Source: an uncultured Bacteroidales bacterium (lineage in GTDB: Bacteria > Bacteroidota > Bacteroidia > Bacteroidales > UBA3663). From it: a DNA stretch of 9,448 nt. Under the pieces are notes generated by a model. It had not been told where the DNA came from and searched no databases. It saw nothing but the letters and a program-made list of their open reading frames with translations. Both the position numbers and the translations under genes were made by a program. The stretch spans positions 1 to 9,448 of the forward strand of contig CALBPV010000113.1 in the NCBI GenBank assembly GCA_937899265.1. The letters are read 5' to 3'. Shown in pieces: positions 1-8,046 of this stretch (its first letter is position 1; each line of letters starts with the position of its first letter).

Positions 1-903
1 TGCCTGCTGTTTTCCTGTCACAGGGAAAACTCGTCATTCTCTTCGCATGAGGAAGGAGACCGCTATTTCTACGGCACAGATGTGCCGCAGGACTACATCA
101 AAGCCGTACGTTTCTACAGCGAGGCTGCCGAACGGGGAAATGCAAATGCAGCCTATCAGTTGGGCATTTGTTATTACCGCGCATTGGGTGTGCGCCGTGA
201 CTACCAAAAGGCCGTCAGTTATATGAAAACAGCTGCCGAAGCCGGACTTCCGGCTGCCCAGAGTACGTTGGCCAGATTATACACCTATGGTTGGGGCGTT
301 CCCTCCGATCGCAAGAAGGCCGTCGAATACATCAAAAAAGCCGCCAACCGCAACTACCCGTTGGCCATGTACCGTTTGGGGGGTGCTTATCAACATGGTT
401 TGGGAGTGGAGCAGGACAGCTCTTTGGCGACCTATTGGTTCAATAAATGCGCCGCTGTCTATCAGCATCAATTCGACCCCTCGGGCCTCACGTCCAATGT
501 CTATACCGATGACCCCAAGAATCTGTTCACATACGCCCGCGTCAATCTGGTGCTCCACGACAACAATATCGAAGAGCCCTATTGCCGAAAATGGTTCGAT
601 CGTGCCATCATGAGTTTGCGACGAGCCCATCAGCGCGGCGATGCCGAGAGCACCTATTGTCTGGCCCTATGCTATGAAAACGGCTGGGGCACTCGCCGGA
701 ATGTCCACCGGTCGGTCGAGTTGATACATGAGGCGGCCATCAGGGGATTCCCGATGGCGCAGTTCCGAATGGGATTCTTGGCCCGGGAAGGTCTGAACGG
801 TGTGGAGCAGAACGACTCTGTGGCAATGTCATGGTTCCTTCAGGCCACCCGCAACGATTCTCTGGCCCGCTATTGGTATCGGCATTTTCCCGTCGAAGAA
901 TAG
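1..903 (+). CDS. Sel1-repeat (TPR-like) lipoprotein, 5' end outside the window
   Basis: The reading frame is open from base 1 to the TAG at 901-903, so the gene starts upstream; the GTG at 82 is not the real start because coding sequence of the same kind precedes it. The first in-frame residues, CLLFSC, look like the end of a type II signal peptide with a lipobox (L-F-S-C), the cysteine being encoded at 16-18. This predicts a lipid-anchored envelope protein. The rest is a chain of Sel1-like helical repeats: units around AAYQLGICYYRALGVRRD, AAQSTLARLYTYGWGVPSD, LAMYRLGGAYQHGLGVEQD, then a non-repeat insert of about 65 residues, then STYCLALCYENGWGTRRN and AQFRMGFLAREGLNGVEQND. Sel1 repeats generally mediate protein-protein contacts; no catalytic domain is seen and the partner is unknown. 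The gene converges on the threonine operon and ends just before a strong hairpin. Confidence 0.85.
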   Translation, partial: CLLFSCHRENSSFSSHEEGDRYFYGTDVPQDYIKAVRFYSEAAERGNANAAYQLGICYYRALGVRRDYQKAVSYMKTAAEAGLPAAQSTLARLYTYGWGVPSDRKKAVEYIKKAANRNYPLAMYRLGGAYQHGLGVEQDSSLATYWFNKCAAVYQHQFDPSGLTSNVYTDDPKNLFTYARVNLVLHDNNIEEPYCRKWFDRAIMSLRRAHQRGDAESTYCLALCYENGWGTRRNVHRSVELIHEAAIRGFPMAQFRMGFLAREGLNGVEQNDSVAMSWFLQATRNDSLARYWYRHFPVEE

Positions 904-929
904 CGGCATCAAGTCCCAGTTAAAACTCA

Positions 930-959
930 ACAAGCACCTTCCGCAGGGGAGGTGCTTGT
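930..959. terminator. Shared hairpin terminator between convergent genes
   Basis: A 13-bp stem (930-942 with 947-959, one G-T pair) closes a GCAG tetraloop. On the plus strand it follows the Sel1 gene by 26 bases and is followed by CTGTTTG. On the minus strand it lies 33 bases beyond the thrC stop and is followed by TTGAGTTTTA. The U-tracts are modest on both sides, but the stem is strong and correctly placed to end both convergent transcripts. Confidence 0.75.
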
Positions 960-991
960 CTGTTTGGGGGGGGGCTGTTGGCTTTGTTTTT

Positions 992-2299
992 TCAATCCCA
1001 CGAAAGGATGAGTTTCTTGAAGTCTGCGAAATCTTTCGACATCGGGATGCTCTGTTTCGTGCCGTTCATAAACTTCTGAAGCGTTTCGGGAATCTCCACT
1101 TCCCGGTTGATAACGCTCTCTACCGTCTGTTTGAATTTGGCGGGATGGGCTGTCTCGAGGAAGATGCCGTGTTCGTTAGAAGCCAGATTGTCGTGCAGAG
1201 CCATGTAGCCGCAGGCTCCGTGGGGATCGAGCAGGTATCCGTTGTCGTTCAGACACGTCGAAATGGCCTTGCGGATTTGTTCGTCGGTGTAGGTGGCTCC
1301 CGAGATGTCTTTTGTGATGGCGGTGTGGTTCTTGTTGTAGAGAGCCAGCACACGGGCGAAGTTCGATGGGTCGCCCACATCCATTGCGTTGGCCAGTGTC
1401 TGTACGCTGGGACGCGGTTTGTATTCGCCGGTCAGGAGATACTGATAGAAGATGTCGTTGCGGTTGTTGGCTGCAATCCAGCGCTTCACGGGAAGTCCCA
1501 TCTTGCTGCCGAAGAGCCCTGCCGTGATGTTGCCGAAATTGCCCGAAGGCACACAGATGACAGGCTTGTCGTCGAAGCCCAGCTTTTTATACTGTGCGTA
1601 GGCATAGAAATAGTAGAATGCCTGCGGCAGGAAACGTGCCACGTTGATTGAATTGGCCGAAGTCAGGAAATACTTTTCGTTCAGTTCTTCGTCCATGAAT
1701 GCGTCTTTCACCAGTCGCTGGCAGTCGTCAAACACACCGTCCACTTCGACGGCTGTGATGTTCTGTCCCAGGGTGGTGAATTGTTTTTCCTGTATCTCGC
1801 TCACTTTTCCTTTGGGATAGAGCACACAGACCTTGATGCCGGGCACACCCAGGAAACCGTTGGCTACGGCCGAACCGGTGTCTCCCGATGTGGCTACCAG
1901 CACGTGTACGTCGCGTGTCTTTTTCTGCTGTTTCACGAAATAGGAGAGGAGACGGGCCATAAAGCGGGCTCCCACGTCCTTGAAGGCGGCTGTGGGGCCG
2001 TGATACAATTCGAGTGAGTAAATCCTTGCGTTCACTTTCACGAGCGGAACGTCGAATGCCAGAGTGTCGGAAACAATCTTCTTCAGATCTTTCTCCTTCA
2101 CATCTTCGCCAAAGAAAGCTTTGGCCACTTCGAGGGCAATCTCCTGAAACGAAAGATTTTCGATGTCCTCGAAGAAACTCTCCGGCAGGGGGGTGATTTT
2201 CTCGGGCATGTACAATCCCTTGTCGGGAGCGAGACCCTTGATGACAGCTTCCGAAAGAGAGACTTGGGGAGCTTTGCCGTTGGTACTGTAATACTTCAT
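992..2299 (-). CDS. thrC: Threonine synthase
   Basis: This is a 435-residue PLP-dependent enzyme converting O-phospho-L-homoserine to L-threonine, the last step of the pathway. The N-terminal segment KYYSTNGKAP...SLSEAVIKGLAPDKGLY is typical of ThrC. The PLP lysine is K107 in HGPTAAFKDVGARF. Further family motifs are VATSGDTGSAVANGF (about 135-149) and the phosphate-binding CVPSGNFGN (249-257). The length is normal for the bacterial/fungal-type family. The ATG at 2299 overlaps the stop of the upstream gene as ATGA, with no Shine-Dalgarno sequence, so translation is probably coupled to it. It is the last gene of the operon and ends before a G9 run and the shared terminator. Confidence 0.96.
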   Translation of the reverse strand: MKYYSTNGKAPQVSLSEAVIKGLAPDKGLYMPEKITPLPESFFEDIENLSFQEIALEVAKAFFGEDVKEKDLKKIVSDTLAFDVPLVKVNARIYSLELYHGPTAAFKDVGARFMARLLSYFVKQQKKTRDVHVLVATSGDTGSAVANGFLGVPGIKVCVLYPKGKVSEIQEKQFTTLGQNITAVEVDGVFDDCQRLVKDAFMDEELNEKYFLTSANSINVARFLPQAFYYFYAYAQYKKLGFDDKPVICVPSGNFGNITAGLFGSKMGLPVKRWIAANNRNDIFYQYLLTGEYKPRPSVQTLANAMDVGDPSNFARVLALYNKNHTAITKDISGATYTDEQIRKAISTCLNDNGYLLDPHGACGYMALHDNLASNEHGIFLETAHPAKFKQTVESVINREVEIPETLQKFMNGTKQSIPMSKDFADFKKLILSWD

Positions 2300-3516
2300 A
2301 TTATGTCTTTAAAGAATGTCTTGATAAATTCGTCGCCTTTCATGAGGCCCAGCCTTCCGTCGGAAGCTGTCTTTTCGGTCCACGTCCCGACACCATCGGC
2401 TGCTACGGTTCCGGGTTCCCAAATGAAACAGGGAACAGGGGTCATGGAGTGCGTCCTCAGGCGGCAGGGTGTCGGATGGTCGGGCAACATGGCTATCCTC
2501 ACGGGTTCGTCCCAAGTGGCTATCTCTTCGATTACGCGTTTCACGACACGTTCGTCGAGATATTCCACACAGCGGGTCTTCAGTTCCGGATCTCCGTCGT
2601 GACCGGCCTCGTCGGTGGCTTCCACATGGAGAAACACAAAATCCTTCTCCTTCAGTTCCTTGAGGGCTGCTTCACATTTGCCTTCGTAGTTGGTGTTCCA
2701 GAGTCCGGTGGCTCCGGGCACTTCCACTTTCTTCAGGCCGGCATATACACCGATGCCGAAGATAAGATCCACCGCCGAAATCACGGCTCCCGTCTTGATG
2801 GGGAATTTCGTGGTCATGGGTTCCATCGAGGGACGATAGCCCAGACTCCAGGGCCAGATGGCGGTTGCCATGTCTTTGCCTTCTGCTGCACGTTTCAGGT
2901 TGACGGGATGTTTGGGAAGGATTTCCATCGACTTCAGTATCAGCTCCCTGAGTAGCTGTGCCGTTTCTTCGCCCTCGGGTTTTGAGGCACGGGGCAGTTT
3001 GTCGCGGAAGGTCTGACCGGGCACATCGTGGGGAGGAGTACATTCCACCATTTTGTTTCCGCCCTTTATTTTTAAAAGGTGTCGGTAGCTCACACCTGCA
3101 AAGAACCTCACTCTGTCATCCCCCAACTCGCGGTTGAGGTAGTCGATGAGCACTTCGGCTTCTTCGTTCGTGATGTTTCCCGCGCTGTGGTTTTTGATGA
3201 TGCCGTCGGGGGTGATGCATATCAGGTTGCATCGCATAGCCACCTCACCGTCCTCAATCGGGATGCCCATTGAGGCTGCTTCCAGGCTTCCCCGGCCTTC
3301 AAACACCTTTCCGATATCGTAGCCCAGCAATCCCAGATGGGCAATTTCGGAACCGGGATGAAAGCCCCGGGGCACGGTCTCCAGCCGGCCTGCGGCTCCT
3401 TCTTTGCAGAGGCGGTCGATGTGCGGCTTGTGAGCTGCTTCCAAGGGCGTTTTGCCGCCCAGGGCTTCACAGGGTTCGTCGGCTGCGCCGTCGGCCAATA
3501 TTATTAAGTATTTCAT
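2296..3516 (-). CDS. apgM: Archaeal-type cofactor-independent phosphoglycerate mutase homologue, candidate homoserine kinase
   Basis: This 406-residue member of the alkaline phosphatase superfamily (ApgM family) keeps the expected metal and nucleophile positions: D9 in LIILADGAAD, S56 in PGSEIAHLGLLGYD, D302 and H306 in HVEATDEAGHDGD (297-309), D346/H347 in LPDHPTPC and H356 in RTHSM. The family interconverts 3- and 2-phosphoglycerate. Homologues placed between thrA and thrC have been proposed as functional replacements for homoserine kinase, and no ThrB-type GHMP kinase is present in this operon. Both roles remain possible; operon position favours the threonine role. It overlaps thrC by 4 bp (ATGA) and lies 53 bp after thrA, with AAAGGA directly before its ATG. 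DHPTPC, rather than the DHSTPC I associate with glycolytic members, may mark a subgroup; this is from memory and unverified. Confidence 0.88.
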   Translation of the reverse strand: MKYLIILADGAADEPCEALGGKTPLEAAHKPHIDRLCKEGAAGRLETVPRGFHPGSEIAHLGLLGYDIGKVFEGRGSLEAASMGIPIEDGEVAMRCNLICITPDGIIKNHSAGNITNEEAEVLIDYLNRELGDDRVRFFAGVSYRHLLKIKGGNKMVECTPPHDVPGQTFRDKLPRASKPEGEETAQLLRELILKSMEILPKHPVNLKRAAEGKDMATAIWPWSLGYRPSMEPMTTKFPIKTGAVISAVDLIFGIGVYAGLKKVEVPGATGLWNTNYEGKCEAALKELKEKDFVFLHVEATDEAGHDGDPELKTRCVEYLDERVVKRVIEEIATWDEPVRIAMLPDHPTPCRLRTHSMTPVPCFIWEPGTVAADGVGTWTEKTASDGRLGLMKGDEFIKTFFKDII

Positions 3517-3569
3517 TCCTTTGTTATGTTGTTTTTATCAGAATCGGTGACCTGTCATCGGTTCCGGCA

Positions 3570-6005
3570 TTAGCGGATGTTGGCAATGCCGATGATGTCG
3601 GCAAACACACCTGCCGCCGTTACGGCAGCACCGGCACCGTAGCCCTTGATTTCCATCGGATATTCCTTGTAGCGGGCTGTGGTGAGCAGGATGACGTTGT
3701 TCGACCCCTCCAGCCGATAGAAAGGATGGGAGGAATCCACCATCTTGAGCTCCACGCGGGCTTTGCCGTTCTCGAGGGTGGCCACAAAACGGTAGCGGCT
3801 GTTTTTGCTCTCGGCTTCCTGACGCATCTCTTCGAAATGGCTGTCCAACTCGGGTATCTTGCTCCAGAACTCATCCACAGAGCCTTCGAAATAACGGTCC
3901 GGGATGAAGAGATGTTTCTCCACGTCTTCGGTCGATATCCGGTAGCCCGCTTCGCGGCTCAGGATGGTGATTTTGCGTATCACATCCGAAGCGTTCAGGT
4001 CGTTGCGGGGATCCGGTTCGGCATAGCCTGCCTGTTTGGCCATTGCGATGGCTTTCGACATGGGTACGTCTTTCGACAGGACATTGAAGATATAGTTCAG
4101 CGTACCGCTCACCACGGCCTCTATCTTCAGGATGTCATCGCCCGAGTTGATGAGGTTGTTGATGGTGTTGATGATGGGCAGACCTGCGCCCACATTGGTC
4201 TCGAAGAGGTATTTCACGCCCTTGCGCCTTGCGGTGCTCTTGAGGGCGATATAGTTTTGGTAGTCTGACGAGGCTGCAATCTTGTTGGCGCACACCACGT
4301 TGACGTTCGACTGCAGAAGGGGCAGATATATCGATGCAATGTCCTTCGATGCCGTACAGTCCACAAAGACGCTGTTGAACATGTTCATGCCGATGATGGT
4401 GTCTTTCAGCACCTCGGGCGAACTCTGTGTCTGCGAGGCTTCCAGCTCGGCCTCCCAGTTGTCGAGGTCGATGCCGTCGGTCGAGAAGATGCACTTGTGG
4501 CTGTTGGCCAGACCCACGATTCGCAGCTGGAGGTTCTTGTGCTGCAGGAGGTAGGCTTGCTGGTTGCGGATTTGTGCCAACAGGTTGCGGCCCACGAGAC
4601 CTACACCCACGAGGAAGACGTTCAGCACGTTGTATTCCGAGAGGAAGAACGAGTCGTGAATCACGTTGAGCGTTTTCCGCAGGCTGGCTTTCTCGATGAC
4701 AAACGAGATGTTTGTCTCGCTGGCTCCCTGGGCGCAGGCTATCACGTTGATGCCGTTCAGGCCCAGAATCCGGAACAGTTTGCCCGCAATACCCGGGGTG
4801 GATTTCATCTTTTCGCCCACGATGGCTACCGTTGCCAGATTGTGTTCGGCACGGATGTCGGTGATTTCGCCCAGCTCGATTTCTTTCTTGAATTCGGCTT
4901 CCAGAATGGCTACGGCATGTTCTGCATCGCCGTTCTTGAGGCCGATGGTGGTTGAACTCTCCGACGAGGCCTGCGACACGAGGAACACCGAAATGCCCTC
5001 GTCGGCCAAGGCGCGGAAGATGCGTTTGTTCACACCGATGACACCCACCATACCCATGCCTTCAATGGTCACGAGACAGGTGTCATTGATCGACGAGATG
5101 CCTTTGATGATTTTTCCGTCCTCGTGTTTGGGCGTGCCGTGTATCAGCGTTCCTTTGGACTCGGGGTTGAAGGTGTTTTTGATTACAATGGGGATATTCT
5201 TGTGGAATACCGGGAAAATCGTTGGGGGATAGATGACTTTCGCACCGAAGTTGCAGAGTTCCATCGCCTCCACGAAACTCAATTCGTTGATGACGTAGGC
5301 CGAATTGATGACTTTCGGGTCGGCTGTCATGAATCCGTCCACATCCGTCCATATCTCCAGCAGCTCGGCATTCAGGGCAGCAGCTACGATGGCGGCTGTG
5401 TAGTCCGAACCGCCTCGCCCCAGGTTGGTCACCTCGCCGGTATCGCCGTCTTTCGAGATGAAACCTCCCATCACGACCTTGTGGCTGGCATTGGCCAAAT
5501 ATTTCACCACCAGCGGGTTGGTCATTTCGAAGTTGCAGACGTTTTTGTCCCACATCTTCGAGGTTTTGATGATGTCGCGCGAATCCACCCATTCAGTATC
5601 GTCTATCACAGTGGCCACGATTCTCGACGAGATTCTCTCGCCGTAGCTCACCACCGTTGCAAGAGTCTTCGACGACAGCTCGCGTATCAGGTAGATACCT
5701 TTATATATATTGTATAGCTCGTCGAGGGTCTTCTTGACGAAATCGGTCACCACTTCCAGTCGTCCGTCGGTGAGAAGTCCGCTCACAACATCGAGATGTC
5801 GCTGGAGGATGAAGTTGTATTCGTCGTGGAACGATTCGTCGCCTGCAGCGGCCTTGTTGGCTGTCAGGATGAGACGGTCGGTGATGCCGCCCAGTGCCGA
5901 CACTACGACAATGGTGGGCTCTTTCCGGCCTTCCACGATGGCTTTCACACTCTTGATGCTGGCGATAGACCCTACGGAGGTGCCTCCGAATTTCAGTACG
6001 TGCAT
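3570..6005 (-). CDS. thrA: Bifunctional aspartokinase / homoserine dehydrogenase
   Basis: Starting at the ATG at 6003-6005 gives MHVLKFGGTSVGS and 811 residues, the usual size of Bacteroidales ThrA. A longer frame is open to a TTG at 6095, but that TTG lies inside the predicted promoter box, so the longer start is rejected. Aspartokinase domain: KFGGTSVGS (5-13), NLGRGGSDYTA (194-204) and WTDVDGF (219-225). Two ACT regulatory modules follow (about 315-355 and 390-440), then homoserine dehydrogenase with the nucleotide-binding FLVGVGLVGRN (464-474), NVGAGLPII (604-612), SGTLNYIF (633-640), AEPDPRNDLNASD (662-674) and a C-terminal GYGAGAAVTAAGVFAD (788-803). It phosphorylates aspartate and later reduces aspartate semialdehyde to homoserine; the intermediate step (Asd) is encoded elsewhere. 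The ACT modules suggest allosteric feedback, typically by threonine. It is the first gene of the operon. Confidence 0.97.
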   Translation of the reverse strand: MHVLKFGGTSVGSIASIKSVKAIVEGRKEPTIVVVSALGGITDRLILTANKAAAGDESFHDEYNFILQRHLDVVSGLLTDGRLEVVTDFVKKTLDELYNIYKGIYLIRELSSKTLATVVSYGERISSRIVATVIDDTEWVDSRDIIKTSKMWDKNVCNFEMTNPLVVKYLANASHKVVMGGFISKDGDTGEVTNLGRGGSDYTAAIVAAALNAELLEIWTDVDGFMTADPKVINSAYVINELSFVEAMELCNFGAKVIYPPTIFPVFHKNIPIVIKNTFNPESKGTLIHGTPKHEDGKIIKGISSINDTCLVTIEGMGMVGVIGVNKRIFRALADEGISVFLVSQASSESSTTIGLKNGDAEHAVAILEAEFKKEIELGEITDIRAEHNLATVAIVGEKMKSTPGIAGKLFRILGLNGINVIACAQGASETNISFVIEKASLRKTLNVIHDSFFLSEYNVLNVFLVGVGLVGRNLLAQIRNQQAYLLQHKNLQLRIVGLANSHKCIFSTDGIDLDNWEAELEASQTQSSPEVLKDTIIGMNMFNSVFVDCTASKDIASIYLPLLQSNVNVVCANKIAASSDYQNYIALKSTARRKGVKYLFETNVGAGLPIINTINNLINSGDDILKIEAVVSGTLNYIFNVLSKDVPMSKAIAMAKQAGYAEPDPRNDLNASDVIRKITILSREAGYRISTEDVEKHLFIPDRYFEGSVDEFWSKIPELDSHFEEMRQEAESKNSRYRFVATLENGKARVELKMVDSSHPFYRLEGSNNVILLTTARYKEYPMEIKGYGAGAAVTAAGVFADIIGIANIR

Positions 6006-6092
6006 GTATCTTTGTTTTTTTGTTTCGTAAATCTTCATGGAAACATTTCGTAACTCTTCCACATTTTTGAGCTTGTAGCTGTTTCCATGTTG

Positions 6093-6128
6093 CAAATATA
6101 GTTATTTTTTGTGACTTGAACAGACAAA
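6093..6128 (-). promoter_or_regulatory. Bacteroidetes-type promoter for thrA-apgM-thrC
   Basis: Read on the minus strand, TATATTTG (6100-6093) matches the TAnnTTTG -7 box exactly. A TTTG at 6128-6125 could be the -33 element, but the 24-nt gap is longer than the usual 19-20, so that half is weak. The predicted start near 6086 leaves a leader of about 80 nt. No threonine- or isoleucine-rich leader peptide and no attenuator hairpin are seen in it. Confidence 0.6.
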
Positions 6129-6178
6129 AGGCGCAAATAATTGCAAAAATGCATAAAAATACCCTTTTTTTGGGGCAG

Positions 6179-6214
6179 TTTGCTATCTTTATATTCAGAT
6201 TTTTATTATCTTTG
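6179..6214 (+). promoter_or_regulatory. Bacteroidetes-type promoter for nrdG
   Basis: TATCTTTG at 6207-6214 is an exact TAnnTTTG -7 box, divergent from the thrA promoter. TTTG at 6179-6182 is a possible but distant -33 element (24-nt gap). Transcription would start around 6219-6221, at or next to the first ATG, giving an extremely short or absent leader if that ATG is used. Confidence 0.6.
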
Positions 6215-6218
6215 CACC

Positions 6219-6725
6219 ATGAAAATGAGAGTCATGCGCATCGTGGTCGATACGACAGTTGACGGTCCCGGATGGCGCACGAGCGTCTATGCTGCGGGCT
6301 GCCGTCATGCCTGTCCCGGCTGTCACAATCCCGAGACGTGGCCTTTTACGGTAGGGGAGGAGCTCTCCGTCGATGAGGTTTTTCTCCGTCTCAGCGCTAC
6401 CGAGGGCGGCATTACCTTCACCGGAGGCGACCCCATGTATCAGGCTCCCGCTTTCACGGCGCTGGCCCGTCGCATCAAGACAGAGCTTAGCCGCAACATC
6501 TGGTGCTACACCGGATTTCTTTTCGAGGAGGTCATGGCCGACCCGGAGATGTCGGCTCTTCTTCCCTTCGTCGATGTCCTTGTGGACGGACCCTTCCTCC
6601 AGGCACTGCGCGACACCGATTTGCTCTTTTGCGGCTCGTCCAACCAACGGCTCATCGATGTGCCTGCATCCCTCTCCGCCGGACATGTTGTGCTTTTCGA
6701 CTACAATCCGTATCCCGGTTTTTGA
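6219..6725 (+). CDS. nrdG: Anaerobic ribonucleoside-triphosphate reductase activating protein
   Basis: This 168-residue radical SAM protein would install the glycyl radical on the class III ribonucleotide reductase NrdD, using a 4Fe-4S cluster and S-adenosylmethionine. The cluster motif CRHACPGC (C28, C32, C35; CX3CX2C) follows DTTVDGPGWRTSVYAAGC, characteristic of NrdG. TFTGGDPM (67-73) is the SAM-binding GGDP region. WCYTGFLFEEV, VDVLVDGPF and FCGSSNQRLIDVP complete the family pattern. Start choice is uncertain: ATGs at 6219, 6225 and 6234 all precede the conserved core. With transcription predicted near 6220, the 6234 start (163 residues, GAGAG just upstream) would give a short leader instead of none. 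NrdD is not adjacent. The 43-bp gap to proA may mean co-transcription. Confidence 0.93.
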   Translation: MKMRVMRIVVDTTVDGPGWRTSVYAAGCRHACPGCHNPETWPFTVGEELSVDEVFLRLSATEGGITFTGGDPMYQAPAFTALARRIKTELSRNIWCYTGFLFEEVMADPEMSALLPFVDVLVDGPFLQALRDTDLLFCGSSNQRLIDVPASLSAGHVVLFDYNPYPGF

Positions 6726-6730
6726 GGAGT

Positions 6731-6738
6731 TAACTTTG
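6731..6738 (+). promoter_or_regulatory. Possible -7 promoter box before proA
   Basis: TAACTTTG matches TAnnTTTG and lies 30 bases before the proA ATG, inside the 43-bp gap after nrdG. No convincing -33 TTTG sits at the proper distance, so this may be chance; proA could equally be read through from nrdG. Confidence 0.35.
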
Positions 6739-6768
6739 AAATAATAGTTAAATCTAAAATAGTTTTTT

Positions 6769-8013
6769 ATGATTGAACAACAATTGCTTGCGGCCCGTTC
6801 CGCATCGGTCATTCTGCTTCGCAAGTCCGAGGCCGATATCAACAGCCTTTTGCTCCGTTTGGCCGATGCCCTCGAGGCCGACAGTGACACCATTCTTGAG
6901 GCCAACAGCCGTGACCTCGCCCGTGCAGGCAAAGACTACTGCTACTACGACCGTCTCCTGCTCACCGCCGAACGTATTGCCGGCATAGCTTCCGACATGC
7001 GCAATGTGGCTTCTCTGCCTTCGCCGCTGGGCAAACTTCTCATGGAGAGCGTACGGCCTAACGGAATGCGCATCCGCAAGGTCAGTGTCCCCTTCGGCGT
7101 GATAGGTGTGATTTATGAGGCCCGGCCCAACGTGACGGCCGATGTCTTTTCGCTCTGTCTCAAAGCCGGTTCCGCCTGTGTGCTCAAGGGCGGCAAAGAG
7201 GCTGCCGACACCAATGCTGCCGTTGTCTCCGTCATCCATCGCGTACTCTCCGAATGCGGTCTGCCCGAAGCCTGCTGTACGCTTCTGCCCAACGACCGCG
7301 AAGCCACCAACGAGATGCTCAATGCCGTCGGCAAGGTCGATCTCGTCATTCCCCGCGGTTCGTCGCGTCTCATCAATTTCGTGCGCGACAATGCCCGTAT
7401 TCCCGTCATCGAGACCGGTGCCGGCGTGTGCCACACTTATTTCGACCGAGACGGCGACCTCGCCATGGGTGCCGAGATTATCTTCAACGGCAAGACCCGT
7501 CGTGTGTCGGTCTGCAATGCCCTGGATTGTCTCATCATCCATCGTCAGCGTCTCGCCGATTTGCCGGCTCTGCTGGCTCGTATGCCCGAAAAGAACGTCC
7601 TCGTCTATGCCGATGACGAAGCCTACAAGGCTCTTGACGGACATTATCCCGCCGAACTCCTCCGTCCCGCCAACCCCGAACATTTCGGTCTCGAGATGCT
7701 CTCCTACCAGATGGCCATACGCACCGTAGGCTCCATCGAAGAAGCCCTCGACCACATCGCTCGCTATTCGTCCAAACACTCCGAAGCCATCGTGAGCAGC
7801 AATCCGGAGGCTCTCCAGTTGTTCTCCACGGTGGTCGATGCCGCGTGCGTCTATACCAATCTTCCCACATCCTGGACCGACGGAGCCCAGTTCGGCTTCG
7901 GTGCCGAGATAGGTATTTCCACCCAGAAACTTCATGCCCGCGGCCCCATGGCTTTGCCCGAGATTACCACCTACAAGTACATCATCGAAGGAGAGGGACA
8001 GATTCGCAAGTAA
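6769..8013 (+). CDS. proA: Gamma-glutamyl phosphate reductase
   Basis: This 414-residue cytosolic enzyme of the aldehyde dehydrogenase superfamily reduces L-glutamyl 5-phosphate with NADPH to glutamate 5-semialdehyde, the second step of proline synthesis. Diagnostic stretches are [15 protein letters not shown] (86-100), the conserved [20 protein letters not shown] (107-126), LKGGKEA (139-145), [13 protein letters not shown] (193-205) and [13 protein letters not shown] (214-226). The catalytic cysteine is C249 in RVSVCNALD, and the C-terminal [19 protein letters not shown] (390-408) is also typical. Length is normal and no break is seen. The ATG at 6769 is preceded by an AT-rich stretch without Shine-Dalgarno. 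Its usual partner proB (glutamate 5-kinase) is not next to it. A minisatellite begins 33 bases after the stop. Confidence 0.97.
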   Translation: MIEQQLLAARSASVILLRKSEADINSLLLRLADALEADSDTILEANSRDLARAGKDYCYYDRLLLTAERIAGIASDMRNVASLPSPLGKLLMESVRPNGMRIRKVSVPFGVIGVIYEARPNVTADVFSLCLKAGSACVLKGGKEAADTNAAVVSVIHRVLSECGLPEACCTLLPNDREATNEMLNAVGKVDLVIPRGSSRLINFVRDNARIPVIETGAGVCHTYFDRDGDLAMGAEIIFNGKTRRVSVCNALDCLIIHRQRLADLPALLARMPEKNVLVYADDEAYKALDGHYPAELLRPANPEHFGLEMLSYQMAIRTVGSIEEALDHIARYSSKHSEAIVSSNPEALQLFSTVVDAACVYTNLPTSWTDGAQFGFGAEIGISTQKLHARGPMALPEITTYKYIIEGEGQIRK

Positions 8014-8017
8014 GAAA

Positions 8018-8046
8018 TTTGAACCCTGAAACTCTGAACTTCTTTT
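8018..8046 (+). repeat. TGAA-rich segment on the left of the minisatellite
   Basis: TTTGAACC, CTGAAACT and CTGAACTTC give TGAA three times at 7- and 8-base steps, ending in TTTT. It resembles the segment at 8265-8295 on the far side of the minisatellite, suggesting the array lies between two diverged copies of one short sequence. Confidence 0.5.

Noticed and set aside
800..1651. 283-codon plus-strand frame running from the Sel1 gene into thrC
   Set aside because: It overlaps the end of the Sel1 gene out of frame, reads through the terminator hairpin and lies antisense to thrC.
3517..3569. Internal promoter or terminator between thrA and apgM
   Set aside because: Only an imperfect short inverted repeat (around 3543-3560) without a U-tract and no TAnnTTTG box on the minus strand; the genes look co-transcribed.
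3270..4268. 332-codon plus-strand frame opposite apgM and thrA
   Set aside because: It crosses two real minus-strand genes and their gap, with no coherent protein features; a shadow frame.
6006..6092. Threonine attenuator or leader peptide before thrA
   Set aside because: No Thr/Ile-rich short frame and no terminator hairpin in the roughly 80-nt leader.
6006..6095. N-terminal extension of thrA to a TTG at 6095, adding 30 residues
   Set aside because: The TTG lies inside the TATATTTG promoter box, the added residues are unlike the aspartokinase N-terminus, and the ATG at 6005 gives the usual 811-residue protein beginning just before KFGGTSV.
6754..7935. 393-codon frame on the minus strand opposite proA
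   Set aside because: It lies antisense to an unambiguous proA and its translation has no recognisable domain; the long open frame follows from the codon bias of proA.
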